Shown in pieces: positions 1 to 9,514 of a stretch of 64,000 nucleotides of DNA; position 1 is the stretch's first letter, and each line of letters opens with the position of its first letter. The position numbers and the translations under genes are program-made. Below the pieces are notes generated by a model, which saw nothing but the letters and a program-made list of their open reading frames with translations, did no database searches and was not told the origin of the DNA. Source of the DNA: Bathynomus jamesi (lineage: Eukaryota; Arthropoda; Malacostraca; Isopoda; Cirolanidae); NCBI GenBank assembly GCA_023014485.1, contig JAJOZX010001001.1, positions 722,001-786,000 of the forward strand, read 5' to 3'.

Positions 1-603
1 TTCTGCGAAACATAAAAATTGAGAAAGAACTGTTACACACCACAGTGAAATACCCAATTAACAGGGTACAGATCAAACTGTACACGATCCCCAGAATTGG
101 CATCGAAACAGATAGAAAACATCGTTCTTGGAGTACTGCCTAAAAGGATTTTAATTGGGATGCAAGACCACGCTTCGACGAATGGGGATTATAAAAAGAG
201 TGCCTTGAAGTTAGAAAATTTTGGACTTAAAAATATTACTTTATATATCAATGGCGTCGCATTGGGTGGGACAATGAATATGGACTACTCGTCAGATGCT
301 GTGTTCCCGCTCTGCGCGAGAGCATACAGCAGTTTAGCCCATAACACAGGGCTGTGTGACGAACTTGGAATCGGCCTAACACAGAAAGAATTTGTGGAAC
401 ACTTTAATATTTACTCATTTGACGTTACGCCTGACTTAACTGCTGGCGTAAGTACCTATTTAAACCCGCAGCAGACCGGTGCGATTTCAGTGCATTTGGA
501 TTTCGCCAAGCCTACAGACGCGCCTATTAGTGTACTAATGTATCTAGAAACACAGGCCCTAGTAGAACTAGACCGTTTCCGTAACATAAGCACAGATTTT
601 TAA
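1..603 (+). pseudogene. Polinton/adintovirus-like major capsid protein, C-terminal part
   Basis: This resembles the C-terminal half of the double jelly-roll major capsid protein of Polinton/Maverick and adintovirus elements (family labelled F54H12.2-like in animal genomes). Visible landmarks are a YPI(N)R segment upstream in another frame (about 50-110), then IENIVLGVLPKRILIGM, then a DYKKSALKLENFGLKN segment matching the family's NGSYKKNPFNF block, and a stop at 601-603. A frameshift near position 110 separates the first part from the rest. The N-terminus lies outside the window to the left. The protease gene starts 1 nt after the stop, which is normal Polinton gene order. The family is recalled, not searched. 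Confidence 0.72.
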
Positions 604-604
604 A

Positions 605-1108
605 ATGGATGCAAATATACTCCAGAGATTGATGAAAAGTGACTGTTTCGCGCGTTCCAAATTTATCGGGTTTTTGCAAAGAATGAAATAATGAAGCCAC
701 CTAGCACGAGAAACTGGCACGGGGCCATCGTTAACACCGACATTGCGGGTGGCGAGGGAATTCACTGGTTTGCGATTTATTTTAAAACTAAGGAAAGACT
801 GTATTACTTCGATTCACTTGGGCTCCCCCCATGGCATGACTCGACAATCGTAAATTTTATCGCGCAATTACGTGTGCCTGAGATAATTTGGGCCCCATAT
901 CAATTTCAAAGCTTTTAAAGTGAAACATGTGGGCTATATTGCATCTTGTTTCTCATACACATGTCGCGCGGGAAGGGATTTGTGAATTTTTTAAATTTAT
1001 TCGATTTGTGTGACACAAATTTGGACGATAAATATGTATGCAGGCAGATAAAAAAAAATTCCCACATGTTGCAAAGATGATCTGGGCCTGAAATGTTTTA
1101 AAAGAGTC
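605..1108 (+). pseudogene. Adenain-like cysteine protease of a Polinton
   Basis: The ATG at 605 follows the capsid stop by one base. Residues ~1-28 are read before a TAA; the continuing frame shows IVNTD, then a GIHWFAIYF block with the catalytic His, then YYFDSLGLPP, and after a frameshift near 917 the SETCGLYC block with the catalytic Cys. These are the landmarks of adenovirus-type maturation proteases carried by Polintons, which process virion proteins. At least one stop and one frameshift make it non-functional as read. It pairs with the capsid fragment just upstream and belongs to an element extending left of the window. Confidence 0.68.
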
Positions 1109-1109
1109 G

Positions 1110-1487
1110 AAGTTCATAAGCTCTCTGCATCAAATAAGCAAGCAAGAGTTGAAAAATGTCGTGCTCTGTTAGAGCGATTCCCAGACAGAGAAGTGTCGTA
1201 AATATGGTTCAGCGAATGATAGGGTTTATGGAAGACAGGACAAAAAATCTATCAGTCTAGATCGACTTTTCAGGGAACGTCCGCATTTTTCTCAAAAAGT
1301 CATGGTTTCCATCTTTATTTCACAGTTAGGGAAGTCAGAGATTGTTTTTGTTGATCAAAATGCCAAAATCACAGCTGCTTATTACCAAGAAAAAATCCTT
1401 GATGCGGTAGATCAATGGCGAGCAAGGTTGCAAGCGTGCATTGATAACGGAGGAGGGCACATTCCGCATAATCTTGGACTCAAATAG
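1110..1487 (+). pseudogene. Tc1/mariner-type transposase relic, internally deleted
   Basis: Two frames show a transposase remnant. KQARVEKCRALLERF is followed by an IWFS block where the first catalytic Asp region would lie, then RERPHFSQKVMVSIF and KSEIVFVDQNAKI. The text then jumps directly to the extreme C-terminus (DAVDQWRARLQACI, ending GGGHIPHNL). The middle of the catalytic domain, including the second and third acidic residues, is missing. I see no clean terminal repeats. It sits against the Polinton fragment, so one element probably inserted into the other. Family assignment is by motif order only. Confidence 0.55.
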
Positions 1488-1995
1488 GTAACTGTATAGA
1501 AACAAAGTTTTTCTACCCGTGTCTGTATAACAGCGAATTACAAAATAATGGTCACAGTTAGCAAAAAATCCAACTTCACCACGAGATATAGCATGAAATT
1601 CTATACGGAACACATATTGATTGTACAAATAACATTTGATAAAGGTAAAATTATATTGTTCAAAATCAGGGTAATAGTTTTCTTGGCCCATATGGGATGA
1701 ATTTCACAATTAAACACGTGAAATATGCGTGTACAACAGCAAATAATTTTAATGCATTGTTTAACCATATGTATAGATGTAATCATAGTATCAAGTGAGA
1801 TAGTTGTAAAGCGCTAGTTAAAAACATATAATTGAAAGGAATATTCTAGAATGTGCATTTATCCATTTTAAAAATAATTTCAATAACAGTGCGGGAATGT
1901 ATAAAATTGACAATATCCTGTTAAAATACTTTTTGCTTCTAATCAACTCTTGTTAATCATATGCTAATCTTTTCGTTTTTCTGTCCCGTTGTATA
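1488..1995. other. Non-coding stretch with a PLE terminal motif
   Basis: No credible gene is visible. Positions 1,689-1,720 (atatgggatgaatttcacaa onward, then ttaaacacgtgaaat) recur at 56,755-56,790 and, inverted, at 39,845-39,885, where they mark ends of Penelope-like elements. The stretch is therefore best read as the 5' terminal region of the PLE whose ORF begins near 2,040. The rest is AT-rich without recognised features. Confidence 0.4.
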
Positions 1996-2023
1996 TATTT
2001 TTGTCATCTCGCCTTCTCCCTTC

Positions 2024-2036
2024 ATTCCCTGACGAA
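2024..2036 (+). ncRNA. Truncated hammerhead-ribozyme 5' half in PLE leader
   Basis: The sequence ATTCCCTGACGA, preceded by tgtcatctcgccttct, matches the first half (stem I strand plus the CTGANGA core) of the complete hammerhead at 57,890-57,935. The stem II and GAAA half is not found downstream here; an ORF follows instead. It marks the leader of this PLE. Confidence 0.4.
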
Positions 2037-2039
2037 TGA

Positions 2040-2632
2040 ATGGAGCCCACGCGTGTCCTCTTCACTGTTGCTCTATTTACAACCACCTCTCCTTCTCTCC
2101 GATCGATTTTTAGACGTTACCGTTCTGCTGTTGCTCAAGCACATTCTATTAAGAACCAATTCAATTTCCATAGGAAGTGTTATAGTGAAAAAGTCATCCC
2201 AAAATCCCTGCTTGGAAGACGATACCGTATGTTGGACGATACACCATTTGGTGACACCGAAAGAATTATTTTAAAGAAACATATTAATATGGCCCGCATC
2301 TAAGTGAAGAACGCCTTCCACCGTTCCTCTTATTTGCAGAAGTACACTTTTGGACGATATTTACGTGGAAGATGCAGAACTCAGAACAGAAAATTAAACA
2401 ACAGACTGTAGGATTTAATTCGCAATAGTTACTGGATTAAAAAAAGTTATTTTAGTAATATCGTAAACTTGTCCCATGAGCTAGACTTCAATACGAAATG
2501 TGCGTTAGGTTATGGCTTAGGATTCTGTCCCAAAAAAGCCCAACAGTTTACTGATTGCTAAATCTTTTATTAATTTTGAAAAACAGTGATATATCTGAAA
2601 TTGATGTGACTTTAGCCAAAGGTTGTGTGTGT
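2040..2632 (+). pseudogene. PLE polyprotein N-terminal region
   Basis: The open frame from 2,040 to 2,303 encodes a basic region (NQFNFHRKCYSEKVIPKSLL). Further pieces in other frames follow: LSHELDFNTKCALGYGLGF, then SDISEIDVTLAKGCV. Position and composition fit the poorly conserved N-terminus that precedes PLE reverse transcriptase. Several frameshifts are needed. The coding sequence is cut at 2,632 by the TA of the mariner-ended unit and resumes at 12,202 (YSAFNTRYESNYPLRF). I cannot identify a domain here; the assignment rests on collinearity with the RT downstream. Confidence 0.45.
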
Positions 2633-2633
2633 A

Positions 2634-3069
2634 CAGGGTGTACATAAAGTCAGAATCTTTTTGTGAAACACTTGGAAATTATATGGCATTCAATCATAAA
2701 ATGATAAAGTGGTAACATTATTAAATAATTAAGAGTAGGATTCGACGTGACGCCCATCAGTATCCCTGCACAGCTCAAATCGTTCCGCAGCATTTCTAAA
2801 CACATTCTGGAGCATTTGCGGGGTTATGTTATCTGCAGCAGTGCGTATACGTGTACGTAAGTTTTCAAGACTCGTAATCTTCGTCTGATAGACGTGCGAT
2901 TTGATAAAGCCCCATGCAAAGAAATCTAAAGGGGTTAAATCTGGTGATCTCGCTGGCCAAGGTCTGTTGCTTCCGCGTCCGATCCAGCGATTTGGAAAAC
3001 GTCCATTTAGATAATCCTGAACAATTTTGGCATAGTGAGAAGGAGCACCATCATGTTGATAGACGACGG
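2634..3069. repeat. Left arm of a >440-bp inverted repeat bounding the array
   Basis: This arm is repeated in inverted orientation at about 11,765-12,199 with a few per cent divergence. For example, the left end gives tcagaatctttttgtg where the inverted right end gives tcaggatctatttttgt. The arms include the terminal repeat plus the transposase C-terminus, much longer than a normal mariner terminal repeat. Confidence 0.8.
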
Positions 3070-3086
3070 GGATAGGATTGTTAGTA
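2634..3086 (-). pseudogene. DD41D mariner 3' end, left inverted arm (transposase C-terminus)
   Basis: Read on the minus strand this encodes the transposase C-terminal third: IPVVYQHDGAPSHY with the second catalytic Asp, GRFPNRWIGRG, SPDLTPLDFFAWG with the third Asp, and a C-terminus ending in RHVESYS. Counting between the second and third Asp gives 41 residues, hence DD41D. It ends in the terminal repeat at 2,634. The upstream transposase half is absent: at 3,086/3,087 the sequence turns back into an inverted copy of itself. The family relative at 19,145-20,181 shows what the missing half would contain. Confidence 0.8.
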
Positions 3087-3112
3087 CCGTCGTCTATCAA
3101 CATGATGGTGCT
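3053..3112. repeat. Palindromic junction where the mariner folds back
   Basis: Arms at 3,053-3,069 (ending gatagacgacgg) and 3,087-3,103 (starting ccgtcgtctatc) are perfect inverted complements around a 17-nt spacer, ggataggattgttagta. The left side, read on minus, is native mariner (codons TNNPIPVVYQ). The right side starts the first unit-type mariner fragment. This is the breakpoint of the inverted duplication. Confidence 0.8.
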
Positions 3113-3573
3113 CCTTGTCACTATGCCAAAATTGTTCAGGATTATCTAAATGGACGTTTTCCAAATCGCTGGATCGGACGCGGAAGCAACAGACCTTGTG
3201 TCGCGAGATGACCAGATTTAACCCTTTAGATTTCTTTGCATGGGGCTTTATCGAGTCGCACGTCTATCAGACGAAGATTACGAATCTTGAAAACTTACGT
3301 ACTCTACACACATGAATACTTGACTCTGCTTTCAAATTTTAAATAACTAATATTGTTTGGCCAAACACCTAACGCTAACTCTGCGAGGCTCTAACTCTCT
3401 GAGATAGTCTTTGGACAATGCCAAAAGATTAATGTTAAGGGCGGTCAACTTCACGTCTCGCAACGTTCGTTCTCTTACTAAGGTAATCAAATTAATTATT
3501 ACCATCATTATTATTTTCAAAATCATTGGTATTATAAAACGTAAACCGGATGTACAGATAGATTAGAAATGTA

Positions 3574-3600
3574 TGACGTCATCCACGCTTTATGACGTCA
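3574..3600. promoter_or_regulatory. Paired TGACGTCA palindromes (CRE-like), unit 1
   Basis: TGACGTCA occurs at 3,574-3,581 and 3,593-3,600, about 33 bp from the origin hairpin. The pair recurs in the other units, though in unit 5 one site is damaged. This octamer is the classical CREB/ATF binding site. Its position away from the capsid TATA box makes its role unclear: it could be an enhancer or a relic of a promoter for a lost gene. A diverged version of the same pair occurs at 42,098-42,130. Confidence 0.5.
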
Positions 3601-3632
3601 ATTGCTCTGCCCTTTAAAATTCTCCACCAAAC

Positions 3633-3704
3633 GCAAATCCTAGGTAATACTAGAGGATTTGCTGGTGATACAGGGTAATCCAAAAAAATACAGGGTAATC
3701 CAAA
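3633..3704 (-). other. CRESS-type replication origin: hairpin and direct repeats, unit 1
   Basis: A perfect 9-bp stem (gcaaatcct 3,633-3,641 with aggatttgc 3,654-3,662) encloses a 12-nt loop. On the minus strand the loop contains TAGTATTAC (3,644-3,652), the nonanucleotide at which circovirus-type Rep proteins nick. Two direct copies of atacagggtaatccaaa (3,668-3,684 and 3,688-3,704) begin 6 bp from the stem, in the position of Rep-binding iterons. The combination is diagnostic of rolling-circle CRESS-DNA replicons. The capsid gene is on the nonanucleotide strand with its 3' end facing the origin. Confidence 0.88.
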
Positions 3705-3725
3705 TTTTTTTTATTTTTTTTATTT

Positions 3726-4417
3726 TTATTGTTTCATACCGTACAGCTTAACATAAAATATAATACGATTAACATATGTAGATGCATATTCATTTTTATT
3801 AGATCCTTCAGGGTATATTTACCAACATATATACGACCTAATGGTTTACCTAAATCATTTGTAGATATTTTAATTAAAGTATTAGGGAATTGGGCAGTTA
3901 CGGCATCACCTAACTCACACACCTGTTTCAATCTACGATACAATCTAAACTCTTTAAAAGGTGAGAACCACTTGGTTCTTGGATGATTCATTACTTGCTC
4001 TGCACTATGAGAGGAGTCAAGATTAGGTTCAAACAAAACACAATGTGGAACAATTAAATATGGAGATGGGGAAACCCCTACATTAGGTCCCTCAATTCTG
4101 TCCCTAGCCCCCTTCTTACGACCTATTGAATCTTCAAAATTAATCACATATCCAGACATATTAAGTTCTGGAATACTATGAAATGATACACCTGTTACTT
4201 GATAATAATTAAATTTTAAAATGGTAGATTTAGACTCATTATTTAGAAGATCCAAACACAAAGTATAAAACCCATCACTATTAACACCAAAAGTATTTTT
4301 AGATAAATAAACAAATTTCATTGAAGCTGTAACTATCTTCTCCTTCGAACGCCATTTAGGTTTCCTTCGAGGAACGTACTTCCTTTTTCGAGGAACAAAC
4401 TTCCTTCTTCGATACAT
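3726..4417 (-). pseudogene. CRESS-DNA virus-like capsid gene, unit 1 (frameshifted near C-terminus)
   Basis: The ATG at 4,415-4,417 opens a protein starting MYRRRKF with a strongly basic, Arg/Lys-rich first ~28 residues, as in circovirus capsids (nuclear import and DNA binding), followed by a beta-rich body. Relative to unit 2, one G is missing in the run at ~3,811, shifting the last ~25 residues. The TATA box TATAAATAG lies at 4,492-4,500 on the same strand and AATAAA overlaps the stop. An upstream TTG could extend the frame to 4,459, but ATG is the expected eukaryotic start. The call rests on N-terminal composition, size and the adjacent origin, not on a search. Confidence 0.72.
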
Positions 4418-4528
4418 CTTGACCAGTAAATAATACACGTCACTCCAATGCAATCCCAATGAAGAGAATGAAGTTTAAACAATTTGTGGATCTATTTATA
4501 AATTCTGATTACGTCATATTATGACACG

Positions 4529-4753
4529 AATCCTATCCCCTTAGAATCAACATGATGGTGCTCCTTGTCACTATGCCAAAATTGTTCAGGATTATCTAAA
4601 TGGACGTTTTCCAAATCGCTGGATCGGACGCGGAAGCAACAGACCTTGTGTCGCGAGATGACCAGATTTAACCCCTTTAGATTTCTTTGCATGGGGCTTT
4701 ATCGAGTCGCACGTCTATCAGACGAAGATTACGAATCTTGAAAACTTACGTAC
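4529..4753 (+). pseudogene. 225-bp mariner transposase fragment at a unit junction
   Basis: This segment codes, with one frame break, for HDGAP...GRFPNRWIGRG...DLTPLDFFAWG...ENLRT, the middle of the DD41D transposase C-terminal domain. It differs from the bounding mariner by small changes (ccccttagaatcaac versus ccccgtcgtctatcaac) and by a nonsense change after NRPCVAR. Identical pieces occur at 5,979-6,201, 7,427-7,651, 8,874-9,099 and 10,309-10,528, with a 5'-truncated one at 3,087-3,302. It is part of the repeated unit, not a new insertion at each site. Confidence 0.82.
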
Positions 4754-5083
4754 TCTACACACATGAATACTTGACTCTGCTTTCAAATTTTAAATAACTA
4801 ATATTGTTTGGCCAAACACCTAACGCTAACTCTGCGAGGCTCTAACTCTCTGAGATAGTCTTTGGACAATGCCAAAAGATTAATGTTAAGGGCGGTCAAC
4901 TTCACGTCTCGCAACGTTCGTTCTCTTACTAAGCTAATCAAATTAATTATTACCATCATTATTATTTTCAAAATCATTGGTATTATAAAACGTAAACCGG
5001 ATGTACAGATAGATTAGAAATGTATGACGTCATCCACGCTTTATGACGTCAATTGCTCTGCCCTTTAAAATTCTCCACCAAAC

Positions 5084-5152
5084 GCAAATCCTAGGTAATA
5101 CTAGAGGATTTGCTGGTGATACAGGGTAATCCAAAAAAATACAGGGTAATCC
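5084..5152 (-). other. CRESS-type replication origin, unit 2
   Basis: The stem-loop at 5,084-5,113 is identical to unit 1, with TAGTATTAC in the loop on the minus strand. It is followed by two copies of acagggtaatccaaa. The perfect stem is retained. Confidence 0.88.
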
Positions 5153-5173
5153 AAAAAAAAATTATTTTTTATT

Positions 5174-5179
5174 TTTATT
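5174..5179 (-). terminator. Poly(A) signal of capsid gene, unit 2
   Basis: AATAAA on the minus strand begins 11 nt after the capsid stop codon (5,190-5,192), upstream of the origin repeats. In units without the TAA substitution the frame reads through to a stop overlapping this signal. It completes a compact transcription unit with the TATA box at 5,942-5,950. Confidence 0.55.
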
Positions 5180-5189
5180 GTTTCATACC

Positions 5190-5867
5190 TTACAGCTTAA
5201 CATAAAATACAATACGATTAACATATGTAGATGCATATTCATTTTTATTAGATCCTTCAGGGGTATATTTACCAACATATATACGACCTAATGGTTTACC
5301 TAAATCATTTGTAGATATTTTAATTAAAGTATTAGGGAATTGGGCAGTTACGGCATCACCTAACTCACACACCTGTTTCAATCTACGATACAATCTAAAC
5401 TCTTTAAAAGGTGAGAACCACTTGGTTCTTGGATGATTCATTACTTGCTCTGCACTATGAGAGGAGTCAAGATTAGGTTCAAACAAAACACAATGTGGAA
5501 CAATTAAATATGGAGATGGGGAAACCCCTACATTAGGTCCCTCAATTCTGTCCCTAGCCCCCTTCTTACGACCTATTGAATCTTCAAAATTAATCACATA
5601 TCCAGACATATTAAGTTCTGGAATACTATGAAATGATACACCTGTTACTTGATAATAATTAAATTTTAAAATGGTAGATTTAGACTCATTATTTAGAAGA
5701 TCCAAACACAAAGTATAAAACCCATCACTATTAACACCAAAAGTATTTTTAGATAAATAAACAAATTTCATTGAAGCTGTAACTATCTTCTCCTTCGAAC
5801 GCCATTTAGGTTTCCTTCGAGGAACGTACTTCCTTTTTCGAGGAACAAACTTCCTTCTTCGATACAT
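5190..5867 (-). CDS. CRESS-DNA virus-like capsid protein, unit 2 (intact, 225 aa)
   Basis: This is the only copy open from ATG (5,865-5,867) to stop. The first ~28 residues are rich in Arg and Lys (MYRRRKFVPRKRK), typical of a circovirus-type capsid N-terminal arm. The remainder alternates hydrophobic strands and polar turns, consistent with the single jelly-roll fold of such capsids, and has an R..KWFSPFKEFR block. Length matches the family (about 220-240 aa). Other units end ~5 residues later because they lack this TAA. Its own TATA box, poly(A) signal and an adjacent origin hairpin support a viral source. No Rep gene accompanies it. An unrelated basic structural protein remains possible. 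Confidence 0.75.
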   Translation of the reverse strand: MYRRRKFVPRKRKYVPRRKPKWRSKEKIVTASMKFVYLSKNTFGVNSDGFYTLCLDLLNNESKSTILKFNYYQVTGVSFHSIPELNMSGYVINFEDSIGRKKGARDRIEGPNVGVSPSPYLIVPHCVLFEPNLDSSHSAEQVMNHPRTKWFSPFKEFRLYRRLKQVCELGDAVTAQFPNTLIKISTNDLGKPLGRIYVGKYTPEGSNKNEYASTYVNRIVFYVKL

Positions 5868-5941
5868 CTTGACCAGTAAATAATACACGTCACTCCAATG
5901 CAATCCCAATGAAGAGAATGAAGTTTAAACAATTTGTGGAT

Positions 5942-5950
5942 CTATTTATA
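5942..5950 (-). promoter_or_regulatory. TATA box of capsid gene, unit 2
   Basis: TATAAATAG on the minus strand lies ~75 nt upstream of the capsid ATG, which predicts a short 5' leader. Equivalent sites are at 4,492-4,500 and at matching offsets in the other units (unit 1 carries the flanking change tataaattc versus tatagattc). An ACGTCAT half-site lies just upstream. Confidence 0.6.
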
Positions 5951-6531
5951 GATTCTGATTACGTCATATTATGACACGAATCCTATCCCTTAGAATCAAC
6001 ATGATGGTGCTCCTTGTCACTATGCCAAAATTGTTCAGGATTATCTAAATGGACGTTTTCCAAATCGCTGGATCGGACGCGGAAGCAACAGACCTTGTGT
6101 CGCGAGATGACCAGATTTAACCCCTTTAGATTTCTTTGCATGGGCTTTATCGAGTCCCACGTCTATCAGACGAAGATTACGAGTCTTGAAAACTTACGTA
6201 CTCTACACACATGAATACTTGACTCTGCTTTCAAATTTTAAATAACTAATATTGTTTGGCCAAACACCTAACGCTAACTCTGCGAGGCTCTAACTCTCTG
6301 AGATAGTCTTTGGACAATGCCAAAAGATTAATGTTAAGGGCGGTCAACTTCACGTCTCGCAACGTTCGTTCTCTTACTAAGGTAATCAAATTAATTATTA
6401 CCATCATTATTATTTTCAAAATCATTGGTATTATAAAACGTAAACCGGATGTACAGATAGATTAGAAATGTATGACGTCATCCACGCTTTATGACGTCAA
6501 TTGCTCTGCCCTTTAAAATTCTCCACCAAAC

Positions 6532-6604
6532 GCAAATCCTAGGTAATACTAGAGGATTTGCTGGTGATACAGGGTTATCCAAAAAAATAGAGGGTAATCC
6601 AAAA
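6532..6604 (-). other. CRESS-type replication origin, unit 3
   Basis: The stem-loop at 6,532-6,561 is perfect with TAGTATTAC. The iteron-like repeats are slightly changed (acagggttatcc and agagggtaatcc), the only unit with substitutions in both copies. Confidence 0.85.
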
Positions 6605-6624
6605 TTTTTTTATTTTTTTTATTT

Positions 6625-7314
6625 TTATTGTTTCATACCGCACAGCTTAACATAAAATACAATACGATTAACATATGTAGATCCATATTCATTTTTATTA
6701 GATCCTTCAGGGGTATATTTACCAACATATATACGACCTAATGGTTTACCTAAATCATTTGTAGATATTTTAATTAAAGTATTAGGGAATTGGGCAGTTA
6801 CGGCATCACCTAACTCACACACCTGTTTCAATCTACGATACAATCTAAACTCTTTAAAAGGTGAGAACCACTTGGTTCTTGGATGATTCATTACTTGCTC
6901 TGCACTATGAGAGGAGTCAAGATTAGGTTCAAACAAAACACAATGTGGAACAATTAAATATGGAGATGGGGAAACCCCTACATTAGGTCCCTCAATTCTG
7001 TCCCTAGCCCCCTTCTTACGACCTATTGAATCTTCAAAATTAATCACATATCCAGACTATTAAGTTCTGGAATACTATGAAATGATACACCTGTTTACTT
7101 GATAATAATTAAATTTTAAAATGGTAGATTTAGACTCATTATTTAGAAGATCCAAACACAAAGTATAAAACCCATCACTATTAACACCAAAGTATTTTTA
7201 GATAAATACAAATTTCATTGAAGCTGTAACTATCTTCTCCTTCGAACGCCATTTAGGTTTCCTTCGAGGAACGTACTTCCTTTTTCGAGGAACAAACTTC
7301 CTTCTTCGATACAT
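6625..7314 (-). pseudogene. CRESS-like capsid gene, unit 3 (frameshifted)
   Basis: The ATG is at 7,312-7,314 with the same Arg-rich start. Indels around 7,055 (loss of an A in the catat run), 7,095, 7,190 and 7,206 split the frame. The C-terminal ~130 residues are open and end with the longer tail (KLCGMKQ). Compared with unit 2 the changes are nearly all single-base gains or losses with few substitutions, so either very recent decay or consensus error explains them. Confidence 0.7.
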
Positions 7315-7981
7315 CTTGACCAGTAATAATATACACGTCACTCCAATGCAATCCCAATGAAGAGAATGAAGTTTAAACAATTTGTGGATCTATTTATAGA
7401 TTCTGATTACGTCATATTATGACACGAATCCTATCCCCTTAGAATCAACATGATGGTGCTCCTTGTCACTATGCCAAAATTGTTCAGGATTATCTAAATG
7501 GACGTTTTCCAAATCGCTGGATCGGACGCGGAAGCAACAGACCTTGTGTCGCGAGATGACCAGATTTAACCCCTTTAGATTTCTTTGCATGGGGCTTTAT
7601 CGAGTCGCACGTCTATCAGACGAAGATTACGAGTCTTGAAAACTTACGTACTCTACACACATGAATACTTGACTCTGCTTTCAAATTTTAAATAACTAAT
7701 ATTGTTTGGCCAAACACCTAACGCTAACTCTGCGAGGCTCTAACTCTCTGAGATAGTCTTTGGACAATGCCAAAAGATTAATGTTAAGGGCGGTCAACTT
7801 CACGTCTCGCAACGTTCGTTCTCTTACTAAGGTAATCAAATTAATTATTACCATCATTATTATTTTCAAAATCATTGGTATTATAAAACGTAAACCGGAT
7901 GTACAGATAGATTAGAAATGTATGACGTCATCCACGCTTTATGACGTCAATTGCTCTGCCCTTTAAAATTCTCCACCAAAC

Positions 7982-8053
7982 GCAAATCCTAGGTAATACT
8001 AGAGGATTTGCTGGTGATACAGGGTAATCCAAAAAAATACAGGGTAATCCAAA
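7982..8053 (-). other. CRESS-type replication origin, unit 4
   Basis: The perfect stem-loop at 7,982-8,011 has TAGTATTAC on minus and two intact atacagggtaatccaaa repeats. Confidence 0.87.
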
Positions 8054-8073
8054 TTTTTTTTATTTTTTTATTT

Positions 8074-8762
8074 TTATTGTTTCATACCGTACAGCTTAAC
8101 ATAAAATACAATACGATTAACATATGTAGATGCATGTTCATTTTATTAGATCCTTCAGGGTATATTTACCAACATATATACGACCTAATGGTTTTACCTA
8201 AATCATTTGTAGATATTTTAATTAAAGTATTAGGGAATTGGGCAGTTACGGCATCACCTAACTCACACACCTGTTTCAATCTACGATACAATCTAAACTC
8301 TTTAAAAGGTGAGAACCACTTGGTTCTTGGATGATTCATTACTTGCTCTGCACTATGAGAGGAGTCAAGATTTGGTTCAAACAAAACACAATGTGGAACA
8401 ATTAAATATGGAGATGGGGAAACCCCTACATTAGGTCCCTCAATTCTGTCCCTAGCCCCCTTCTTACGACCTATTGAATCTTCAAAATTAATCACATATC
8501 CAGACATATTAATTCTGGAATACTATGAAATGATACACCTGTTACTTGATAATAATTAAATTTTAAAATGGTAGATTTAGACTCATTATTTAGAAGATCC
8601 AAACACAAAGTATAAAACCATCACTATTAACACCAAAAGTATTTTTAGATAAATAAACAAATTTCATTGAAGCTGTAACTATCTTCTCCTTCGAACGCCA
8701 TTTAGGTTTCCTTCGAGGAACGTACTTCCTTTTCGAGGAACAAACTTCCTTCTTCGATACAT
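8074..8762 (-). pseudogene. CRESS-like capsid gene, unit 4 (frameshifted)
   Basis: The start is at 8,760-8,762. Indels relative to unit 2 occur near 8,140, 8,195, 8,512, 8,618 and 8,733, so only a ~110-residue central block is open. The hairpin and promoter around it are unaffected. Confidence 0.68.
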
Positions 8763-9426
8763 CTTGACCAGTAAATAATACACGTCACTCAAATGCAATC
8801 CCATGAAGAGAATGAAGTTTAAAACAATTTGTGGATCTATTTATAGATTCTGATTACGTCATATTATGACACGAATCCTATCCCCTTAGAATCAACATGA
8901 TGGTGCTCCTTGTCACTATGCCAAAATTGTTCAGGATTATCTAAATGGACGTTTTCCAAATCGCTGGATCGGACGCGGAAGCAACAGACCTTGTGTCGCG
9001 AGATGACCAGATTTAACCCCTTTAGATTTCTTTGCATGGGGCTTTATCGAGTCGCACGTCTTATCAGACGAAGATTACGAGTCTTGAAAACTTACGTACT
9101 CTACACACATGAATACTTGACTCTGCTTTCAAATTTTAAATAACTAATATTGTTTGGCCAAACACCTAACGCTAACTCTGCGAGGCTCTAACTCTCTGAG
9201 ATAGTCTTTGGACAATGCCAAAAGATTAATGTTAAGGGCGGTCAACTTCACGTCTCGCACGTTCGTTCTCTTACTAAGCTAATCAAATTAATTATTACCA
9301 TCATTATTATTTTCAAAATCATTGGTATTATAAAACGTAAAACCGGATGTACAGATAGATTAGAATGTAGACGTCATCCACGCTTTATGACGTCAATTGC
9401 TCTGCCCTTTAAAATTCTCACCAAAC

Positions 9427-9497
9427 GCAAATCCTAGGTAATACTAGAGGATTTGCTGGTGATACAGGGTAATCCAAAAAAATACAGGGAATCCAAA
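9427..9497 (-). other. CRESS-type replication origin, unit 5
   Basis: The stem-loop at 9,427-9,456 is perfect. The second direct repeat has lost a base (acagggaatcc). This unit also has damage around the TGACGTCA pair. Confidence 0.82.
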
Positions 9498-9514
9498 TTT
9501 TATTTTTTTATTTT

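Noticed and set aside
3303..3632. Hidden Rep gene in the unit's non-coding part
   Set aside because: No frame longer than a few dozen codons and no rolling-circle or helicase motif on either strand in any unit.
3668..3704. Homing-endonuclease target, because acagggtaat matches part of the I-SceI site
   Set aside because: Only about ten bases match and the direct-repeat position beside the hairpin fits iterons better.
4418..4459. Extended capsid N-terminus starting upstream of MYRRRKF
   Set aside because: The upstream start would be a TTG; the ATG at 4,415-4,417 gives the expected Arg-rich N-terminus and lies at a sensible distance from the TATA box.
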